The translations under genes were made by a program, and so were the position numbers. The notes beneath the pieces were generated by a model. That model was not told the origin of the DNA and made no database searches. It worked only from the letters and a program-made list of their open reading frames with translations. Positions 58,974-64,000 of a stretch of DNA of 64,000 nt are shown here, in pieces. Origin of the DNA: JACKBK01 sp963707275 (lineage in GTDB: Bacteria; Chloroflexota; Anaerolineae; JAAEKA01). The first letter of the stretch is position 1, and the number at the start of each line of letters is the position of its first letter. The stretch covers positions 62,001 to 126,000 of the forward strand of contig CAVPPH010000001.1 of the NCBI GenBank assembly GCA_963707275.1, in the 5' to 3' direction.

Positions 58974-60854
58974 ATGCCGATTCGTGTCCTGCTCCCCGGA
59001 AGTGGCCAGCCGCATCGCCGCCGGCGAGGTGGTGGAACGGCCCGCGTCCGCGGTCAAGGAACTGGTGGAGAACAGCCTGGACGCTGGCGCCACCGACATC
59101 CGGGTCGAGGTACGGGAGGGCGGCCGGCGGCTGATCCGGGTGGTCGACGACGGCAACGGCATTCCCGTCGACCGAGGCCCCGCTGGCGTTCGAGCGCCAT
59201 GCCACCAGCAAGCTGCTCAGCGCCGACGATCTGGAACACATCCAGACGCTGGGCTTCCGCGGCGAGGCGCTGGCCTCCATCGCCTCGGTCTCCCAGGTGA
59301 CGCTGCTGACCCGCCACGCGAGCGAGGCGCTGGTACGCTTCATCCGCGTCGAAGGCGGCCATCTGGTCAGCCAGCGAGCCCAAAGGCGCGCGCGCCGGGC
59401 ACGGTGATCACGGTGGAAAACCTCTTCTACAACGTGCCGGCCCGCCTGAAGTTTCTGCGCCAGGCGGCCACCGAAGCAGGCCACATTGCCGCAATCAGTG
59501 CGCAACTTTGCGCTGGCCTTCCCGCGATCGCCGCTTCAGCCTGACCTCTGACGGCCGGCTGATCTTTCGCTCCACCGGCAGCGGCCGGCTGGAGGATGTG
59601 CTGGTCAAGGTCTACGGTCTGGAGAAGGCGCGCCAGATGGTTGCCATCGAGCACGGCAGTCGGGACGGCAGGCGGTTGCGGTCGGCGGCTATGTCAGCCT
59701 GCCGCGCTGAGCCGCTCGAACCGCAACATGATCAATCTCTTTCTGAATCGCCGTCACATCCAGGACCGCACGCTGACCTTCGCCGTCACCGAAGCCTATC
59801 GCAACCGGCTGATGGTGGGCCGCTATCCGGTGGCAGTGGTGATGATCGAGATCGATCCCGCTCTGGTGGATGTCAACGTGCATCCGGCCAAGGCTGAGGT
59901 GCGTTTTCAGGACGAGCGGGCGGTGTTTCGCGCCGTGCAGAAGGCCATCGTGACGACGCTCAACGAGCATTCGCCGGCGCCGGAGATGCGGGTCGACAGC
60001 GGCACCTGGTCCGTGCCAGGCTGGGCCGAGCGCCGGCAGGCCATTCTGGCGGCCGGACAGGGTTCTGCAACCAGCAGCTGGACCTGGGCCGGCAGCCGGC
60101 CGGGCCTGCCTGGCAGCAGTCGCCGCAGCACAACGGGGCGATCTATCAGGTCCAGCCTGACCAGCCTGTGGCCGCTGAGAGCGCAGCCGCTGATCGGCGT
60201 CGATGGCGCGTTGCCGACGCAGCCAGCCACTCCGGCAGCAAGGCGATGACCTGACAGGCAGCCGACATGCTGCCCATGCTGCGGGTTGTCGGCCAGATGG
60301 GTGCGACCTACATCGTCGCCGAAGGGCCGGAGGGCATGTATCTGGTCGACCAGCACGCAGCCCACGAGCGCATCCTTTTCGAGCAGATGATGGCGCAGCA
60401 GGCCAGCCATGGTGTGCCGCAGCAGGCGCTGCTGGAGCCGACTGGTTTTCGAGGCCGGCACGGAGCACGGCGGGCTGATGGCGGAGAATGCCGAGGGACT
60501 GGCTGCGGTCGGCTTTGGATCTGGAACCGTTTGGCAACGACACCTGGCTGGTGCGCAGCGTGCCGGCGGTCTTTGGACAGGCCGATCCCGGCCTGGCGCT
60601 GGAGGAGGTGCTGGAAGGCATCGCCGACGGCCGCGATCTGGTGGGCGAGACGCGCGAGGCTGCGCTGACCGCCAGTGATCTGCAAGCGGGCCGCCATCAA
60701 AGGGCGGCCAGAGCATTGTCACTGGAGGAGATGCGCCAACTGGTGCGCCAGCTCGAAGCCTGTCAGAAGCCCAGGGTCCTGTCCGCACGGACGCCCGACG
60801 ATGCTGGTGCTCAGCACCGCTCAGCTTGAACGGGAGTTCGGGCGCCGTGGATAA
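58974..60854 (+). CDS. mutL: MutL, DNA mismatch repair protein with endonuclease motif (many frameshifts)
   Basis: MutL links mismatch recognition to strand incision. The N-terminal GHKL ATPase has SPEVASRIAAGEVVERPASA, VKELVENSLDAGATDIRVEV, IRVVDDGNGIP, HATSKLLSADDLEHIQTLGF, RGEALASIASVSQVTLLTRH, GTVITVENLFYNVPARLKFL, MINLFLNRRHIQDRTLTFAV and PALVDVNVHPAKAEVRFQDE. The C-terminal domain has MYLVDQHAAHERILFEQM, matching the DQHA(X)2E(X)4E endonuclease motif, then KRAAIKGGQSLSLEEMRQLV and CPHGRPTMLVLSTAQLEREF, the CPHGRP zinc-site motif. About ten shifts interrupt it, the first six codons after the start. Length fits the usual 600-630 residues. Confidence 0.95.
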
Positions 60855-60935
60855 CCGTAGCAATAATTCTGAAGACACGGTCGACTGATGCGACTCACAG
60901 ACATCTCGGCAATAACATTCAAAAGGAGAAACCTT

Positions 60936-61987
60936 GTGACCGCAGCCACCAAGACCCCGCCGTTCGTGACCAGCGGCTATCCTAACTGGCGACAGATCGT
61001 GGCCCAGTACCAAAATCCCGGACGTTCGCAACAGCGTTGGCCAGATTCTGACCTCGATCGTGCCGTATTTCGTCCTGCTGATCGTGATGTACTTCACCCT
61101 GAGACGTCTCGTATTGGCTCACTCTGTTGCTGGCCATTCCCGCCGCCGGCTTCATGATGCGCATCTTTATCATCTTCCACGACTGCGGCCATGGCTCGTT
61201 CTTCAAGAACCGCAAGGCCAACGACATGGTGGGCGCGATCACCGGCGTCATCACCTTCACGCCCTACTACCGCTGGCGTCACGCGCATGCCATCCATCAC
61301 GCCACCGCCGGCGATCTGGATCGTCGCGAGGCCGGTGACATCTGGACGATGACAGTCAATGAGTACCAGGAGGCGTCGCCCAGCAAGCGGCTGGCCTACC
61401 GGATCTACCGCAACCCGATCGTTATCTTCACGGTCGGCGCATGGCTCAGCTTCCTGGTCTTCCAGCGCATTCCCATCTCCGAGCGCAGCAAGCGCCAGTT
61501 GATGAGCATCCTCTGGACCGATCTGGCGCTGCTGAGGGTCTTCGTGGTGGCGGCGCTGACCATCGGCCTGGGCGACTTCCTGCTGGTGCTGCTGCCGGTG
61601 ATGCTGATGGGAACGTCGCTGGGTGTCTGGCTGTTCTACGTGCAGCACCAGTTCGAGGGCGTCTACTGGGAGCATCACCAGGACTGGGACTACACGAAGG
61701 CCGCCTTGCAGGGCAGTTCCTTCTACAAGCTGCCGCGCATCCTGCAGTGGTTCTCAGGCAACATCGGCTTCCACCACATCCACCATCTCAGCCCGCGCAT
61801 TCCCAACTACAACCTGGAAAAGGCCTGGAAGGAAAATGAGCTGTTCCAGGTCGAGCCAATCACGCTGCGCACCAGCCTGAAGTCGATGACTTTCCGGCTG
61901 TGGGACGAGGAGCACAAACAGTTGGTCGGCTTTGGCTATCTGAAGACACTGCCCAAGAAGGTCGTGCCAACGCCTGTCCTGGAATAG
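60936..61987 (+). CDS. Membrane fatty acid desaturase (acyl-lipid type), two frameshifts
   Basis: A di-iron membrane desaturase of about 350 residues. After the N-terminal VTAATKTPPFVTSGYPNWRQ and two early helices, the three histidine boxes are complete: IIFHDCGHGSFFKNRKAND (HDCGH), YYRWRHAHAIHHATAGDLD (HXXXXHH-like) and NIGFHHIHHLSPRIPNYNLE (HHXHH). The overall layout matches delta-9/delta-12 acyl-lipid desaturases that use ferredoxin. Shifts lie near 61025 and 61110. GTG 60936 follows AAAAGGAG by eight bases. Membrane fluidity control is the likely role. It is downstream of mutL but has its own spacing of 80 bases. Confidence 0.92.
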
Positions 61988-62050
61988 CGTTGGCTTGCCT
62001 GCCAGTTTTGTGTAACTCAACCACTTCACGTTTCACACTTGACAACGAAA

Positions 62051-62088
62051 GGGCTGACAGTCCGTTTACTTGACAGGCCTGTCAGCCC
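62051..62088. repeat. Inverted repeat with internal palindrome between desaturase and methyltransferase
   Basis: GGGCTGACAG (62051-62060) pairs with CTGTCAGCCC (62079-62088). Overlapping its right arm is the perfect twelve-base palindrome GACAGGCCTGTC (62072-62083). It may be a terminator for the desaturase or an operator for the next gene, whose ATG is nine bases away. Confidence 0.55.
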
Positions 62089-62096
62089 CGCCTCGT

Positions 62097-62663
62097 ATGA
62101 ATCGTCACTTCGACCTCCTCGCCCCATTTTACGACCGTGCCATTCCGCCGCCAGATCCTGACTGGCTGGCGGAGTTGCTGCGTCTGCCCGCGGACGGTTG
62201 GCTGCTGGACGCGGGCGGCGGCACCGGTCGGGTGTCAGCAGGCTTGCACGGTCGCGCAGGTCGCCTGGTCATCACCGATCTATCCGCGCCGATGCTGGCT
62301 CAGGCGCAGGCCAAGCAGGTGGCCTGCCCGGTTCAGGCGCAGGTCGAGCGGCTTCCCTTTGCGGACGGCCAGTTCGACCGCATCATCGTCGTCGACGCGC
62401 TGCACCACTTCGCCGACCAGACGCTGGCGGTGGCCGAACTGGCGCGGCTGCTCAAGCCGGGCGGGCGGCTGGTGATCGAGGAGCCTGACATCCGCCAGGC
62501 GCGCGTCAAGTTGATCGCACTGGGCGAGAAACTGGCGCTGATGGGCAGCCACTTCCACACGCCGCAGCACATCCAACTGATGCTGATCGGCGCCGGGTTG
62601 ACAGCTGAAGTTGTCACTAATGACAGCCCCAGCGCGTGGATCGTCGGCGACAAGCCGGAGTAA
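62097..62663 (+). CDS. Class I SAM-dependent methyltransferase
   Basis: A 188-residue intact protein. MNRHFDLLAPFYDR, then motif I GWLLDAGGGTGRVSAGL with the glycine-rich SAM loop, VITDLSAPMLAQAQAKQ with the acidic residue of strand 2, VERLPFADGQFDRIIVVDAL (motif II) and HHFADQTLAVAELARLLKPG with the post-II helix, then GRLVIEEPDIR. This is a Methyltransf_11-type enzyme of the UbiE/COQ5-like group, substrate unknown. The ATG at 62097 is preferred over the upstream TTG at 62070, which lies inside the inverted repeat. Confidence 0.87.
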   Translation: MNRHFDLLAPFYDRAIPPPDPDWLAELLRLPADGWLLDAGGGTGRVSAGLHGRAGRLVITDLSAPMLAQAQAKQVACPVQAQVERLPFADGQFDRIIVVDALHHFADQTLAVAELARLLKPGGRLVIEEPDIRQARVKLIALGEKLALMGSHFHTPQHIQLMLIGAGLTAEVVTNDSPSAWIVGDKPE

Positions 62664-62694
62664 CCGATTAGCCAACACTGGGAGAACGATCGCC

Positions 62695-63772
62695 ATGGCT
62701 AAGCAGACGGTAGGATACGTTGACCTTGAGTGGACTTGCCCCAACTGCGGCAACCGCAATCCGGGCACGACCATCAAATGTGTGACCTGCGGCAATCCGC
62801 AGCCGGACTGCTGTGCAGTTCGAGGCCGGCGCCAGCGGGGAACTGCTCACCGATGAGGAGAAGATTGCACGCGCCCAGGCCGGGCCGGATATCGCATGTC
62901 CCTACTGCGGCACGCGCAATCTGGCTACTGCCGAACGCTGCAAGCAGTGCGCTGGCGAACTGCAAGGCGGCGAGAAGCGCGAGGCGGGCCGGGTCGTCGG
63001 CGCCTACCGTCCCGGCGCCGCGCCGCCCATCGTGTGTTCCGCCTGCGGCACGGAAAACGCTGCGACCGCAACCAAATGCATCAACTGCGGCGCGCCCCTG
63101 GGGAAACCTGCCCGCGAGCCTGAGGTGAAGCCGGCCAAGCCGGCTGGTCGGGCCATGCCGCGCTGGCTGATCCCCGCGATCATCCTCGTGATCGTCGCAT
63201 GTATTGGTTTCTTCGCCGTGCAAAGTATGCGGCGCAGCCAGAACGTGGTCGAGGTGCAGGGGGTGCAGTGGCAGCGGCGCATACTGGTCCAGGCACTGAT
63301 CCCGGTGACTCGCACCGATTGGCTGGACCAGGTTCCGTCAGACGCCAACGTGACCAAGTGTAACGGACGCGTGCGCAGTGTCAGCCCCGACCCGGTCCCC
63401 AACTCGATAGAAGTCTGCGGAACGCCTTATGTGGTGGACACCGGCACAGGCGTCGGCGAGGTCGTCAAGGACTGTGAATACCAGGTCAGCGATTCGTGGT
63501 GTGTCTATGAAGTCCTGGCATGGGTAGCGGTGCCGGCAGTGGTGGCTGAGGGTACCGATTACAGCCCGCGCTGGCCGGAAACGAGGCTGGAAAACAATCA
63601 GAAGGAGACCGGCCGCGAGGAAACCTATTCTGTGATCCTGGGCGGCGACGGTAAGACGTACCGCGTGCCGGTGCGCAGCCTGGAGGAACTCCAGCAATAC
63701 CAGCCGGGCAGCCGCTGGCGGGTCGAGGTCAACGGCCTCGGCGGCGTGGTGGGTGTCGAGCCGGTGCAGTAG
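62695..63772 (+). CDS. Membrane protein with three zinc ribbons and an extracytoplasmic domain (frameshift near 62810)
   Basis: The N-terminal 120 residues hold three zinc ribbons: WTCPNCGNRNPGTTIKCVTC, IACPYCGTRNLATAERCKQC and IVCSACGTENAATATKCINC, each of the RanBP2/double-zinc-ribbon type. A linker is followed by one transmembrane helix (WLIPAIILVIVACIGFFAVQ) and an outer domain of about 190 residues (VEVQGVQWQRRILVQALIPV, VCGTPYVVDTGTGVGEVVKD, YSVILGGDGKTYRVPVRSLE) with several cysteines and a beta-rich look. I do not recognise the outer domain. Zinc ribbons inside and a folded domain outside suggest a sensor or a scaffold. GGGAGAACG precedes the ATG by a few bases. Confidence 0.75.
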
Positions 63773-63788
63773 AAATTCAATTCAGAAT

Positions 63789-64000
63789 TCAGTTGATTGC
63801 GGCCTCTTCAAGAATGCGTGCGACTGAGGCTTCCACGCTTAGTTCCGTTGTGTCAAGCACGAACCAACCTTGCTGCTCAAGCACAGCGGCCGCCGTTTCA
63901 AGATTCGCATAAACTGATCGGATGCCGCCATCAATGTAAGTGCTGGTGACACCTGGACCAGATCGCTTCAGATTGCGATCGATGGCTGCGCTCAGACTGG
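63789..64000 (-). CDS. C-terminal part of a kinase-like gene, possibly a PEP synthase/PPDK regulatory protein; cut by window
   Basis: The minus strand from the window edge is open and gives SLSAAIDRNLKRSGPGVTS, TYIDGGIRSVYANLETAAAV, LEQQGWFVLDTTELSVEASV and ARILEEAAIN, stopping at 63789. The pattern of YXXLE, a helix, then GWFVLDTTELSVEASVARIL resembles the C-terminus of the pyruvate,phosphate dikinase/PEP synthase regulatory proteins (PXIDVTXRSIEE...IL). A P-loop sugar or nucleotide kinase is an alternative. The start is beyond the window. Confidence 0.5.
   Translation of the reverse strand, partial: SLSAAIDRNLKRSGPGVTSTYIDGGIRSVYANLETAAAVLEQQGWFVLDTTELSVEASVARILEEAAIN

Overview
The window is GC-rich, densely coded bacterial chromosome. 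The best guess is a Chloroflexota bacterium (Anaerolineae/Caldilineae-like), an inference from gene content rather than from a marker gene. The supports are a PdtaS-like kinase with an ANTAR regulator, CcmF/CcmH-type cytochrome c maturation beside multihaem cytochromes, mreBCD-mrdA-rodA, an M55 peptidase, a serine T-box on serS, and spacers filled with 6- and 7-base periodic repeats. No plasmid, prophage or CRISPR locus is visible. One remnant of an IS630-type element is present.

Layout. 1-3.7 kb: a membrane redox module of two multihaem c cytochromes, a b-type cytochrome and a small dihaem protein. 3.8-9.0 kb (minus): a trans-sulfuration enzyme, queA, a class I glutamine amidotransferase, ruvB and a DUF4870 membrane protein. 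9.3-20.1 kb (plus): fmt, tRNA-Pro, sensor kinase and ANTAR regulator, GT2, GT39-like and YfhO-like surface-glycan proteins, AmaP-like, rhodanese and CBS proteins. 20.4-24.7 kb: IS630 remnant, FmdB zinc ribbon, a small unknown and a TgpA-like transglutaminase. 24.9-31.0 kb (minus): M16 peptidase, TPR lipoprotein, metallo-beta-lactamase-fold hydrolase, a fold-type II PLP enzyme and a degenerate DNA-methylase-like protein. 31.1-37.1 kb: sugar-nucleotide epimerase, LysM L,D-transpeptidase and the cytochrome c maturation operon that would serve the cytochromes at the left end. 37.1-39.4 kb: tRNA-Arg, two tRNA-Ser, and serS under a serine T-box. 39.5-45.2 kb: the rod-shape operon mreB-mreC-mreD-mrdA-rodA. 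45.4-50.4 kb: adenosine deaminase, a large membrane/TPR protein, a HAD phosphatase and an M55 aminopeptidase. 50.7-58.5 kb (minus): a complete beta-oxidation operon (thiolase, hydroxyacyl-CoA dehydrogenase, enoyl-CoA hydratase, two acyl-CoA dehydrogenases, etfB, etfA). 59-64 kb: mutL, fatty acid desaturase, methyltransferase, zinc-ribbon membrane protein and the end of a further gene.

Two traits run through the window. First, most long genes are split by one to ten single-base frameshifts, including housekeeping genes (serS, ruvB, mutL, fmt, mreB, mrdA, rodA). This looks like consensus error rather than gene decay, so each broken gene is annotated over its full inferred span and protein statements were stitched across frames. 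Second, many spacers carry inverted, low-complexity arrays with a strict 6- or 7-base period, the most unusual structure here. Several genes also have a start codon about 6-7 bases after a clear -10 box, suggesting leaderless mRNAs.
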